Shown here piece by piece: positions 8,788 to 16,680 of a DNA stretch of 43,552 bases. The translations under genes were made by a program, and so were the position numbers. The notes beneath the pieces are model-generated. The model did not search any database and was not told where the DNA came from. It was given only the letters and a program-made list of their open reading frames with translations. Origin of the DNA: CAYNDB01 sp964395915 (lineage in GTDB: Bacteria; Nitrospinota_A; UBA7883; JAJRTC01); the NCBI GenBank assembly GCA_964395915.1, contig CAYNDB010000006.1:1-43552 (forward strand), in the 5' to 3' direction. Within the stretch, counting starts at the first letter, position 1. Each line of letters begins with the position of its first letter.

Positions 8788-9549
8788 TTATGCAATCATC
8801 CTTTTTTTGACCAGCCGAACCGCCAACAATCCCAACGCAATGTCTATAATAATGAGGAAAAGAGCGGCTACTATAAGCCCATTCTGCTCGCTGCCGTTGA
8901 AAAAATAGCGTAAAAGCTTAACCGAATGGGTGGCGGGCAACATCATCGACAGCCCTTGTATAATCGGCGGAAACCTGTCCAAAGGAAAGAAAACACCGGA
9001 TAGAAAAAACATAGGTGCGATGAAAAGCGTAAAAAAATAGTTGAAAAAATCGTAGCTCGGCGACATTGCGGAAAAACATAACGCCGCCGCCGCAAATAAA
9101 AATCCTGTGGCGAAAACAGTGGCCACAATGCCGAAAAATCCGACCGACGGAACATACAACCCGAACAGTGTCATCACAACAAGCATCACAGACGCTGAAA
9201 TAACAGACTTCGTCATGCCCCACAATATCTCCCCAAATACCAAATCCGCTATTGAGACGGGTGTGGCGAGCATAGAGTCGTAAGTGCGCTGGGTAGTCAT
9301 GCGTGTATACGACCCGAACGTACATTCGAATACGGCTGAGTACATGACGCTGGTCATCACAAGCCCTGGCGCAATAAAATTGATATACGGCATCCCTTCA
9401 ATGACCTCTATATATCCGCCAATGCCGTAACCCATCGCGAAAAGATAGAGAATCGGCTCGCCGATATTCCCGACAAGGCTTGACTTGTAATATGTCGAAT
9501 AGACGGTAAAATTGCGCCGCCATACATGAAAAGCGCGGTATGAAACCAT
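8788..9549 (-). CDS. ABC-2 type transporter permease (NodJ-like)
   Basis: The 253-residue protein has six hydrophobic segments and the ABC2_membrane arrangement of NodJ and DrrB-like exporters, including the FFLSGVFFPLDRFP motif (about 180-193) near its C-terminal third. It would form the membrane channel for the ATPase encoded just upstream. The stop of the ATPase and the start of this gene overlap as TAATG, with GGAGG eight bases before, so the two are translationally coupled. The substrate is unknown. The neighbouring envelope-sugar genes make a lipid or polysaccharide cargo possible, and 119 bases separate it from them. Confidence 0.92.
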   Translation of the reverse strand: MVSYRAFHVWRRNFTVYSTYYKSSLVGNIGEPILYLFAMGYGIGGYIEVIEGMPYINFIAPGLVMTSVMYSAVFECTFGSYTRMTTQRTYDSMLATPVSIADLVFGEILWGMTKSVISASVMLVVMTLFGLYVPSVGFFGIVATVFATGFLFAAAALCFSAMSPSYDFFNYFFTLFIAPMFFLSGVFFPLDRFPPIIQGLSMMLPATHSVKLLRYFFNGSEQNGLIVAALFLIIIDIALGLLAVRLVKKRMIA

Positions 9550-10340
9550 TACCGCCCTCCCCCCAGATGGTGGCCGGTTACATGGAGAAAAAGGTCTTCA
9601 AGGTTTGCCGCGTCGCCGGACATTTCTCCGCCCATATTTTCCTCTATCAGCTTTGCAGGGGCGCCGGTCATCAATATTTCCCCCTCGTCCATGATCGCCA
9701 CCCTGTCACAGAGGCGTGTCGCCTCCTCCATATAGTGGGTAGTGAGAATCATGGTCACCCCTTCCTCTTTCAGGCTCTTAAGCTTGCGCCATATTTCACG
9801 GCGCGCCTGAGGGTCGAGCCCTGTTGTCGGCTCATCAAGTATTAGAAGCTTCGGCTCGTTTATCAAAGCGCGGGCGATAGTAAGCCGCCGCCGCATACCA
9901 CCAGAGAGCGCGCGCACAGATATATCCGGCCTCTCCTCAAGATGAAAAAGCTTGAGCAGACGCAAAGCCCTGTCGAGAGCCTTGCTTTTCTGGATATCGA
10001 AATACTCAGCGTACATCGTAAGGTTTGTTATAACTGTAAGGTCGGTGTCGAGTGTCTCATCCTGTGGAGCGACGCCTGTGATGTATTTTATTTTTCTGTC
10101 GTCTTTTCCGACATGATAACCATCAACGGTGATAGATCCTGAAGTTATCGGCAAAAAACACTGGATCATCTTCATCACCGATGTTTTTCCTGCGCCGTTC
10201 GGCCCCAAAAACCCGAAACATTCCCCCCTCCGCACGGCAAAGTCGACATGGTTTACGGCGGTGAAATCGCCATATTTTTTTACTACCTGAACGCCCTCGA
10301 CAAGCGTGGTTTGCGACGTGTTCAAATCTGTCTTCACCAT
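9549..10340 (-). CDS. ABC transporter ATP-binding protein (NodI/DrrA-like)
   Basis: The 263-residue ATPase has Walker A GPNGAGKTS (46-54), signature LSGGM (145-149) and Walker B LLILDEP (165-171) followed by the D-loop. It energises the ABC-2 permease encoded next. I place the start at the ATG at 10340. A longer frame would begin at a TTG two codons earlier without support. The gene begins seven bases after the transaldolase stop, so all three genes are probably one transcript. NodI, DrrA and CcmA-type exporters share this build, and the cargo cannot be told from sequence. Confidence 0.93.
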   Translation of the reverse strand: MVKTDLNTSQTTLVEGVQVVKKYGDFTAVNHVDFAVRRGECFGFLGPNGAGKTSVMKMIQCFLPITSGSITVDGYHVGKDDRKIKYITGVAPQDETLDTDLTVITNLTMYAEYFDIQKSKALDRALRLLKLFHLEERPDISVRALSGGMRRRLTIARALINEPKLLILDEPTTGLDPQARREIWRKLKSLKEEGVTMILTTHYMEEATRLCDRVAIMDEGEILMTGAPAKLIEENMGGEMSGDAANLEDLFLHVTGHHLGGGR

Positions 10341-10347
10341 TCGCAAG

Positions 10348-10995
10348 TCACGGCTTCGGCACCTTCTCCCAATCTTTTAAAAAACGTTCTATACCGATAT
10401 CGGTAAGCGGATGTTTGGCGAGCTGATTTATCACATTGAAAGGAATTGTGGCCACGTCCGCCCCCATTCTGGCGGATTCCAGCACATGCAAAGGGTTCCT
10501 TATGGATGCTACGATAACCTCTGTTCCATAGCCGTACGCGTTGTAGATTTCCAGTATCTGCGATATCAGCTCCATACCGTCGTGCGATATATCGTCCAGC
10601 CTTCCAACGAACGGAGAGATATATGTAGCGCCGGCTTTAGCCGCCAATAGCGCCTGGGTGGCGGAGAAGCATAGCGTAACGTTTGTCTTTATATCCTCCG
10701 ATGAAAGGGCCTTTACAGCCTTAAGGCCGTCTACTGTCATCGGTATTTTGACCACAACATTTTCATGAATTTTCGCAAGGTCACGGCCTTCTTCTATCAT
10801 CTCATCGGCTTTGAGCGAAAGCGCTTCAACACTTATAGGGCCGTCCACCTCGGCCACGATTTCCGCTACAACGGTTTTAAAATCCTTTCCTGTCCTTGCG
10901 ACCAGGCTCGGGTTTGTGGTCACTCCATCCACTATCCCTATGGCGTTCGCCTCGCGAATTTCGTTTATATCGGCGGTATCTATGAATATTTTCAT
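10348..10995 (-). CDS. Small transaldolase / fructose-6-phosphate aldolase (TalC/Fsa family)
   Basis: The 215-residue product matches the short transaldolase subfamily in length and motifs: the N-terminal FIDTADINEI, the GVTTNPSL loop (24-31) and the Schiff-base lysine in VVVKIPMT (Lys83). It moves three-carbon units between sugar phosphates in the pentose phosphate pathway, or cleaves fructose 6-phosphate in Fsa-type members. With Rpe and KdsD elsewhere in the window, transaldolase is the likelier role. AGGAG lies about ten bases before the ATG. It heads the small operon with the ABC exporter genes, a link whose meaning is unclear. Confidence 0.93.
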   Translation of the reverse strand: MKIFIDTADINEIREANAIGIVDGVTTNPSLVARTGKDFKTVVAEIVAEVDGPISVEALSLKADEMIEEGRDLAKIHENVVVKIPMTVDGLKAVKALSSEDIKTNVTLCFSATQALLAAKAGATYISPFVGRLDDISHDGMELISQILEIYNAYGYGTEVIVASIRNPLHVLESARMGADVATIPFNVINQLAKHPLTDIGIERFLKDWEKVPKP

Positions 10996-11138
10996 CGAAA
11001 GATGTCTCCTAATAGCTTAATGTGGGCAACGCGATATTCCAACAACGACGCGCAGGTGGCTTATTATATGGAAGGCGGACCTGAGGCTCAACAATAATAA
11101 CGATATGGTGGTGGATCAGTTCGAATTTTTCTATTGTC

Positions 11139-11211
11139 CAGATCCTTCGTCTGCGCTCAGGATGACATAAGGTCGTCATTCTGAAGAGCTTTAAGCGAGA
11201 AAGAACCTCGG
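11139..11211. repeat. Degenerate intergenic repeat (CTCAGGATGAC / GTCATTCTGA type)
   Basis: This stretch contains GATCCTTCG, GCTCAGGATGACA and GTCATTCTGAAGAG in tandem, between two divergently transcribed genes. The same words recur in other gaps of this window (17364-17390, 17521-17552). It is a non-coding repeat. The mechanism by which it spreads is not visible. Confidence 0.6.
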
Positions 11212-11277
11212 CTATAATCGGCGGGTATTCTAAAATAACAGTGAACTAGACGAAGGAAAAGTCGATAATAAGTTGTT

Positions 11278-12474
11278 ATGAGTAGAAAAGTTATCCTGCC
11301 TGCTGTGATTATCGCCTGCCTGGTGGCGTTTTTTACGTGGCGAGTCATCCGCCCGATGAATATTTTTACAGTGTCAAAAGCGTTCGAACGGCCCGTGTCC
11401 ACCAAGTTGGCGCCAGAGATGTTCGGGACACTTAGCGCAAAAGAATGTGGCGAATGCCACAAAGAAATCTATAACGACTGGATCACATCCATGCACAGTA
11501 AGGCGTGGACGGAGCCATATTTTCAGGTCGACTGGAAATTCGACCGGTCTGCGCAGGTATGCAAGAACTGTCATATCCCGCTGGACCGTCAGCAAGAACA
11601 TCTGGTGACAGGCTTTTATGACAGCGCTAAATGGGACCCGATCCTTGAGCCGAACCCGGATTTCGACGCCGACCTTCAACTTGAAGGGGTGACATGCGCA
11701 GGTTGCCATCTGCGTAACGGCAAAATACTGGGACCGCATGATAGCGGAAACGCGCCTCACCCTGTTAAAAAGTTGGATAACGGTAATCAGATTTGTGTGC
11801 GTTGCCATGTTGTGGGCGGCGACAGGTGGGACACATTTCTTAAAATGCCTCCCTGCGGAACGGTAGCCGAAATTCGCATCACACAAGGGAAAAGCGCGGA
11901 ACACGAAATCCCGCCCGCTGATACGAAATCGCTCAAATGCGTGAACTGCCATATGCCTTATGGAATGCAGGAAGTGGTCGCAGGCGCTGAAAAACAGAAA
12001 GTCCGGCGCCACCTTTGGCGTGGTGGACACGATCCTGCGATGGTAAAAAGCGGGTTGTCCGTGAAACTTGAAAAAATGAGCGAACCTTCGTCGAATAAAC
12101 AAATCTACAAACTGACATTGACCAATACCGGAGCGGAACATTTTCTCCCCACCGGCACGCCGGACCGTCATTTGACAGCCTTGTTCAGGCTGCTGGGCCA
12201 AAACGGCAAAATAATAAAAGAGCAGAATCATATTTTGAAACGCACGGTGTTGTGGCGTCCGTTTATTGTTGATTTGTGGGACACGCGCCTGCAACGGGGA
12301 AAGCCGCGCGAATATCTTTTTGAGTTCACAACGTCAGACGATTCCGCTCCGATAACGTTGGAGGCTACTGTGCGTTACCACTTGCTTGACGAACAAAGGA
12401 GGAAAAGAATCGGATATAAGCCCAAAGAGCCTATTTCGTATGAGGTATTCAGGAAAGTGGAAAAAATAAAGTGA
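11278..12474 (+). CDS. Membrane-anchored pentaheme cytochrome c (cytochrome c554-like)
   Basis: The 398-residue protein has an N-terminal hydrophobic anchor (about 5-21) and five CXXCH heme sites starting at Cys57, Cys95, Cys140, Cys173 and Cys221. The spacing and the CGECH/CKNCH/CAGCH pattern resemble the cytochrome c554/multiheme family. A C-terminal region of about 150 residues (250-398) lacks heme sites and looks beta-rich. It should sit in the periplasm, held to the inner membrane, and carry electrons. No oxidase or reductase gene adjoins it. The nearest AAGGAAAA is 17 bases before the ATG, so translation may be modest. It ends five bases from the convergent REC-GGDEF gene. Confidence 0.9.
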   Translation: MSRKVILPAVIIACLVAFFTWRVIRPMNIFTVSKAFERPVSTKLAPEMFGTLSAKECGECHKEIYNDWITSMHSKAWTEPYFQVDWKFDRSAQVCKNCHIPLDRQQEHLVTGFYDSAKWDPILEPNPDFDADLQLEGVTCAGCHLRNGKILGPHDSGNAPHPVKKLDNGNQICVRCHVVGGDRWDTFLKMPPCGTVAEIRITQGKSAEHEIPPADTKSLKCVNCHMPYGMQEVVAGAEKQKVRRHLWRGGHDPAMVKSGLSVKLEKMSEPSSNKQIYKLTLTNTGAEHFLPTGTPDRHLTALFRLLGQNGKIIKEQNHILKRTVLWRPFIVDLWDTRLQRGKPREYLFEFTTSDDSAPITLEATVRYHLLDEQRRKRIGYKPKEPISYEVFRKVEKIK

Positions 12475-12479
12475 CCGGT

Positions 12480-13370
12480 TCAGCCTTTTTGAAACATTAC
12501 AACACGACTTTTCCCGGTGGCTTTTGAAACCGAAAGGGCGGAATCAGTGGCGGACATGATATCTGCGGCGTTAGCGCCATCCCCTGGAAATTCAGCCACT
12601 CCACCATATGTCTGTATATTGATATCGACGCCGTGACTGGTAAGAAGAGGGGTATTTTCAAAACCTTGACGCACCCTTTCAAGAGGCACCATGGAATGGT
12701 TTTTTGCGACCTCAGGCATTATTACAACAAATTGTTCCCTGCTATAATGGGCCAGAATATCGACCTTCCTGAAGTTGGAAGAGATATATTCCGAAAATTC
12801 ACGTAAAACTTCGTCACAGGTTTCATCTCCGTGACCTTCTCTAATGACTTCCAGGTTGCCGATATCAAGCTTGGCCAGAGAAAACCGTCTTTTGTATCTC
12901 TGGCACCGGTCCACTTCATTGTTAAGTCTCGATTCCAACCCGTTCCTGGACAAAATCCCGGTCAACTGATCTATGGACGACCCTCTTTCAAGCCTTGAGA
13001 CATAGTTGAGCTTTACATTTATCCGCGCGATAAGCTCATCCACCTCAAACGGCCTGGATAAATAGTCATCACACCCAAGCTCAAACCCCATGAGCCTGTC
13101 GTCGGTGGAGCCTTGCGCGGAAATAAAAATAAACGGGATGTCTATCCATAAAGACTCTTGCCGGACTTTTCTGCAAAGCTCAAATCCATCTGAATTTGCC
13201 ATGCTGACATCAGAAATTATCAAGCCAGGGGCGGATTTGCGCATTATTTCAAGAGCTTTGAGGCCGGAATCCACGTGGGTCACAGAAAAGCCTTCTGATA
13301 GCAGGCGAAACTCTACCTCGTTAAGAAGATCTTTAGCTTTTCCCACAACAAGAATGCTATTTTTTTCCAT
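12480..13370 (-). CDS. Response-regulator-like receiver plus degenerate GGDEF protein
   Basis: The 296-residue product has a receiver domain (about 5-120) and a GGDEF-fold domain (about 133-294). The phospho-acceptor Asp54 is kept. The acidic pair that binds Mg is lost (Val9-Gly10-Lys11-Ala12), and the conserved lysine is Arg106 in SRPF. In the second domain DQLTG (134-138) is normal, but the active-site motif is SREQF (210-214) instead of GGDEF. Diguanylate cyclase activity is therefore unlikely and phosphorylation is doubtful. It may act by binding GTP, c-di-GMP or a partner protein. It stands alone, convergent with the cytochrome gene. Confidence 0.88.
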   Translation of the reverse strand: MEKNSILVVGKAKDLLNEVEFRLLSEGFSVTHVDSGLKALEIMRKSAPGLIISDVSMANSDGFELCRKVRQESLWIDIPFIFISAQGSTDDRLMGFELGCDDYLSRPFEVDELIARINVKLNYVSRLERGSSIDQLTGILSRNGLESRLNNEVDRCQRYKRRFSLAKLDIGNLEVIREGHGDETCDEVLREFSEYISSNFRKVDILAHYSREQFVVIMPEVAKNHSMVPLERVRQGFENTPLLTSHGVDINIQTYGGVAEFPGDGANAADIMSATDSALSVSKATGKSRVVMFQKG

Positions 13371-13545
13371 GCGCTTGCGAACAGTTAAAACCTTGTAAAA
13401 TGCGGAAAATGTACAGGTTTAAGTAAAAAATAGAATGACCACCGCAGACAATATAACACATTAGTGGAGGAGAGCCTAGCGCTAATTTATACACAATTAT
13501 TTATAGCGATATAGAGCATTTTTTCCGGGGCAGGAGCCAAGAGGC

Positions 13546-14160
13546 ATGGATAAAGCTAGGAAACGCGCTATAATGCGCCCTATGCGTGAAATAATGCTTG
13601 CGACTAACAACCCGGGGAAACTCAGGGAGTTTAACCATGCTTTTGAAGGAACGAATATCCGTTTTATATCGTTAAATGAAGCTCCGGGCGCCCCGGAAGT
13701 TGAAGAGACCGGTGAAACGTATGAAGATAACGCTTTTCTCAAAGCCCGCGCCATAGCCGAGTATACCGGTAAGCCAACCGTGGCGGATGATTCAGGCATT
13801 GAAATAGAAGCCCTGCCGGGGGAGTTTGCTGTCAAGTCCGCGCGACATGCCGGGGACAGGCCCTATTCCGAGGTAAATGATGACATACTTGCTCGTCTCG
13901 AAGGAAAAGAGAACAGGGGTTGCCGATATATGGTGGCGGTGGTGTACATAGACCCTGCGAGCGGCTTGGAAGAGGTGGTTCACGGAACGTGTGAAGGAAT
14001 AATTCACGATAGACAGACAGGCGAAGGCGGGTTTGGCTTTGATCCGATTTTCTATCTTCCTGAATTCGGCAAAACCATGGCGCAGCTTCACCTCGACGTA
14101 AAAAACCGGATAAGCCACAGGGCGAAGGCCATAAAGAAGCTGAAAAAACTTCTTGTATGA
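13546..14160 (+). CDS. rdgB: Non-canonical purine NTP pyrophosphatase (RdgB/HAM1)
   Basis: The 204-residue enzyme hydrolyses dITP, XTP and related deaminated purine nucleotides to monophosphates, keeping them out of DNA and RNA. The family signatures are all present: ATNNPGKLREF (about 18-28), the Glu-rich TGETYEDNAFLKA segment, VADDSGIEI (about 79-87), and the C-terminal GFGFDPIF and SHRAKA motifs. I keep the ATG at 13546 because AGGAG lies nine bases before it. ATGs at 13573 and 13582 would give the more usual N-terminus. It overlaps the next gene by four bases (ATGA), so the two are translationally coupled. Confidence 0.95.
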   Translation: MDKARKRAIMRPMREIMLATNNPGKLREFNHAFEGTNIRFISLNEAPGAPEVEETGETYEDNAFLKARAIAEYTGKPTVADDSGIEIEALPGEFAVKSARHAGDRPYSEVNDDILARLEGKENRGCRYMVAVVYIDPASGLEEVVHGTCEGIIHDRQTGEGGFGFDPIFYLPEFGKTMAQLHLDVKNRISHRAKAIKKLKKLLV

Positions 14161-14585
14161 GCCGGCGCGTTAAAATACTTTTCCTTTGCACAGGCAACTC
14201 ATGCCGCAGTCAGATGGCGGAGGGGTGGGCGAAGCTCCTCAAAGGAGACACAATAGAGCCACACTCCGCAGGCGTGGCCCCGCAGGGATTAAACCCTTTG
14301 GCCGTCAAGGTGATGGCCGAAGCGGGAGTAGACATATCCAATGGGAAATCAAAACATGTCGACGAATTAAAAGATGTAAAGTTCGATTATGTAATTACTG
14401 TTTGCGATAACGCTCATGAAGCCTGCCCTATGTTTTCCGGTGACGCCAAAATTGTGCATAAAAGGTTCGACGACCCGCCGCGCCTCGCTTCAAACGCTAA
14501 AACCGAGGAGGAGGCGCTGGTCCACTATCGCCGTGTGCGCGACGAGATCAAAACGTATATGGAACGTTTGACGGATACGTTATAA
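14157..14585 (+). CDS. arsC: Thioredoxin-coupled arsenate reductase (LMW-PTP fold)
   Basis: The 142-residue product has the low-molecular-weight phosphatase loop CTGNSCR (Cys11 to Arg17) and the redox pair Cys83 and Cys90 in VCDNAHEACP. This matches the three-cysteine Bacillus/pI258-type ArsC that reduces arsenate and is recycled by thioredoxin. The DDPP acid loop is present at about 105-108. No arsB, acr3 or arsR lies nearby. It is coupled by a four-base overlap to rdgB, an unusual partner. Arsenate reductase is the best call. A tyrosine phosphatase is less likely given the cysteine pair. Confidence 0.92.
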   Translation: MSRRVKILFLCTGNSCRSQMAEGWAKLLKGDTIEPHSAGVAPQGLNPLAVKVMAEAGVDISNGKSKHVDELKDVKFDYVITVCDNAHEACPMFSGDAKIVHKRFDDPPRLASNAKTEEEALVHYRRVRDEIKTYMERLTDTL

Positions 14586-14677
14586 GATTATGATTTTTTC
14601 AGTCCATAATGGCGTATAAAATTTAAGATACACTTGGTATCACATGATATAATCCTCTTTATTTTTTGAATAATTAA

Positions 14678-14692
14678 ATCGCCTTTGGCGAT
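14678..14692 (+). promoter_or_regulatory. Small hairpin in the leader of the CsgG-like gene
   Basis: ATCGCC-TTT-GGCGAT forms a perfect six-bp stem with a three-base loop, about 40 bases before the start codon. It could protect or tune the leader RNA, or it may mean nothing. Confidence 0.3.
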
Positions 14693-14732
14693 AATAACCA
14701 TTTGATAAAAGATAGGTAACAAGGAGATTCAA

Positions 14733-15449
14733 ATGAAAAAATTGCTTTCACTCGCTTTTATGGCCGTTATCGCTCTCGCTGTTATTCCAGGCTCCGCCGA
14801 AGCGGGTAAAAAGCCCGTTATGGCTGTCGATGAATTTAAAAACGACACATCCGCAGGATGGTGGAAAAGAGGCACCGGCAGAGACCTTGCCGGGATGCTC
14901 ACCAACGAGCTGGCCGCAGTCGGCACATTTAAAATGGTGGAACGGAAGAAATTAAATTCAGTCCTGAAAGAGCAGGACCTTGGAGCTTCCGGTCGCATCC
15001 GTCCCGGAACGGCGGCTAAGATAGGAAAGCTTACAGGCGCTCAGTACCTTGTTATGGCAACGGTCACATCGTATGAGGAAGACACGTCGACACGCGGTGG
15101 GGGCGTAAGTTTTGGTGGTTTCTCCATCGGCGGCAACAAGAAAAAGGCGTATATAGCTGTTGACCTTAGAGTTGTAGACACTACAACAGGTGATGTCGAG
15201 CATACGAGAACCATCGAAGCCTCCTCAACAAGCGGCGGTTTGACACTTGGAATATTCAAGGGCGGATTCGGCGGCACATTGGGCGGAAGTGAAAAAACCC
15301 CTACAGGCAAGGCAATACGCGCCTGCGTCATGGAGATCACAGACTACCTCGCTTGCGTCATGGTGGACAAAGACTCCTGTATGGACGAATACAAGGCAAA
15401 AGAGCGCTCACGCAGAAAAAGAACAAAAGGCGCAATCGATTTACAGTAA
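14733..15449 (+). CDS. CsgG-family exported protein
   Basis: The 238-residue protein has a clear signal peptide (1-24, cleaved after Ala-Glu-Ala). It then has the CsgG-type core: VDEFKN near the start, GRDLAGMLTNELAAVGTFKMVER (about 48-70) and GKLTGAQYLVMATVTSYEE (about 98-116). CsgG forms the curli secretion pore as a lipoprotein. This protein lacks a lipobox cysteine and no curli genes adjoin it, so it is more likely one of the many CsgG-like periplasmic or outer-membrane proteins of unknown role. AAGGAG lies six bases before the ATG, which suggests good expression. A hairpin follows the stop. Confidence 0.82.
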   Translation: MKKLLSLAFMAVIALAVIPGSAEAGKKPVMAVDEFKNDTSAGWWKRGTGRDLAGMLTNELAAVGTFKMVERKKLNSVLKEQDLGASGRIRPGTAAKIGKLTGAQYLVMATVTSYEEDTSTRGGGVSFGGFSIGGNKKKAYIAVDLRVVDTTTGDVEHTRTIEASSTSGGLTLGIFKGGFGGTLGGSEKTPTGKAIRACVMEITDYLACVMVDKDSCMDEYKAKERSRRKRTKGAIDLQ

Positions 15450-15457
15450 GGCAAATT

Positions 15458-15505
15458 CCTCCCCCTCATGCGGCCCCATGGGCATCATTTTGATGAAGGG
15501 GGAGG
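15458..15505 (+). terminator. Hairpin downstream of the CsgG-like gene
   Basis: CCTCCCCCTCAT pairs with ATGA-A-GGGGGAGG across a 23-base loop, with one bulged A. No T-run follows, so it may stabilise the RNA end or be a repeat remnant rather than a true intrinsic terminator. Confidence 0.4.
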
Positions 15506-15553
15506 GTTAGGTCGGGAATGGAATTATTACACTTTTTTTATTATTAACTCTCT

Positions 15554-16246
15554 TTGACAGTGGCTAATTTAAAAACTAAACCTTTCTGTCTGCCAAAGGG
15601 GGCGCTGACGTTTCTTGCCGGTCTCGAAAAAAATAATAACAAACAATGGTTCGACGCCAACAGGGAGAGCTATCAGAAAAACCTTCTGGAACCGCTCAAA
15701 ACTTTGGTCGAAGCGTTAGGCTCCGTTTTTTTAAGAAAACTGCCGGAACTACAATTTTCACCGAAAGTAAACGGGTCGATTTTCCGCATAAATCGCGACA
15801 CACGTTTTTCAAAAGACAAAAGGCCATACAAAACTAATGCAGGCGTGTATCTTTGGGTTGGCCAAGGAAAAAAGCTCGCATGCCCAGGCATATATTTTCA
15901 TCTTGAGGCTAAGAAAGTAATGCTCGGCTCCGGCATATACATGTTTGAGCCAGAGGCGTTAAGCATATATAGAAGACACGTTGCGGCAAAAGGAGCCACG
16001 ATAGCAAAAGCTATCACAAAAGCTGAAAAGGTGGGATTTGCGCTTGAAGGGAAGAAGTTGAAAAGAGTCCCGTCCGGTTTTCCGGCGGATCATAAGTATT
16101 CCGAGCTTCTAAAAATGAAAGGGCTTCACGTCACAAAGACCTTTCCCGCATCAAAGGTAATTAAGGGTGATCTTACAGAGTGGCTTGCCAAAGAATATAC
16201 TCCGACGCTCGATCTTATACGCGTTATTGAACGAGCGATTTTCTGA
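15554..16246 (+). CDS. DUF2461 family protein
   Basis: The 230-residue product matches the DUF2461/TIGR02453 family: the opening LTFLAGLEKNNNKQWFDANR (14-33 in this frame), the middle INRDTRFSKDKRPYKTNAG (about 79-97) and a C-terminal YTPTLDLIRVIERAIF. The family is widespread and its biochemical function is unknown. There is no ATG start. TTG at 15554 or GTG at 15560 are the candidates, and neither has a clear ribosome site, so poor or conditional translation is possible. It is not obviously in an operon, as 100 bases separate it from the CsgG-like gene. Confidence 0.87.
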   Translation: MTVANLKTKPFCLPKGALTFLAGLEKNNNKQWFDANRESYQKNLLEPLKTLVEALGSVFLRKLPELQFSPKVNGSIFRINRDTRFSKDKRPYKTNAGVYLWVGQGKKLACPGIYFHLEAKKVMLGSGIYMFEPEALSIYRRHVAAKGATIAKAITKAEKVGFALEGKKLKRVPSGFPADHKYSELLKMKGLHVTKTFPASKVIKGDLTEWLAKEYTPTLDLIRVIERAIF

Positions 16247-16257
16247 GTTTCACAAAC

Positions 16258-16281
16258 TGTCATTACGAACGAAGTGAAGCT
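16258..16281. repeat. Degenerate intergenic repeat (TGTCATTACGAACGAAGTGAAG type)
   Basis: TCATTACGAACGAAGTGAAGC just after the DUF2461 stop matches the unit TCATTGCGAACGAAGTGAAGC found at 41818. The linked phrase GCTCCAACTGTC (16284-16295) also recurs at 17476. These are copies of a dispersed non-coding repeat. Confidence 0.6.
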
Positions 16282-16297
16282 AGCGCTCCAACTGTCG

Positions 16298-16397
16298 TAA
16301 TTCTTTACACTCCAAATACAAGCTAATACTCTGTATTAATAGCAGTTATATTCATTTGCTCAATTTTATAATAACAGGTGTCAGAATTCTTTACACT
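16298..16397 (+). repeat. Two direct copies of ATTCTTTACACT upstream of the PEP-CTERM gene
   Basis: AATTCTTTACACT occurs at about 16299-16311 and again at about 16385-16397. TTTACA is also half of the palindrome at 16477, so these may be weaker sites for the same regulator. The rest of the 434-base gap before the gene holds only the repeat fragment, palindrome and promoter listed separately. Confidence 0.4.
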
Positions 16398-16476
16398 TTT
16401 CATTTTGGCTTAAACGCGTTTAACTCATTGTTTATCAAATTATTATCTAATATTGGGCGCCATGACCAGAATTTCA

Positions 16477-16495
16477 CTGTAAAAACTTTTTACAG
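16477..16495. promoter_or_regulatory. Perfect 19-bp palindrome, likely activator site
   Basis: CTGTAAAAACTTTTTACAG reads the same on both strands around the central base. It lies about 75 bases upstream of the GG of the sigma-54 promoter at 16570, the usual distance for a bacterial enhancer-binding protein site. PrsR-type regulators are known to control PEP-CTERM genes with sigma-54 in other bacteria. Which protein binds here is not shown by the sequence. Confidence 0.55.
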
Positions 16496-16569
16496 TTGAG
16501 AGTTTTGAGGCAGAAATATTATACCTATACCCCCTTTAAATACATGTAGATACATCAGAACAGTCAACA

Positions 16570-16585
16570 TGGCACAGAATATGCT
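16570..16585 (+). promoter_or_regulatory. Sigma-54 promoter of the PEP-CTERM gene
   Basis: TGGCACAGAATATGCT has TGGCAC at -24 and ATGC at -12, with GG and GC ten bases apart as sigma-54 requires. Only the first base of TTGC differs from consensus. It lies about 100 bases before the start codon. Confidence 0.7.
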
Positions 16586-16680
16586 TTACTTTTCATTTCA
16601 AGTAATAAGTCTGAAATGGCGGTTCATCGAGTAAAAGAATAAATAACGAAGGAAACGAAAAACTTTTGATCAAAGGGTAG

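Noticed and set aside
11374..12294. 306-codon frame antisense to the pentaheme cytochrome
   Set aside because: The plus-strand frame has five CXXCH sites and a membrane anchor, so the antisense frame is a shadow.
16298..16397. CRISPR-like direct repeats
   Set aside because: Only two copies of a 12-base word, 86 bases apart, with no regular spacers.
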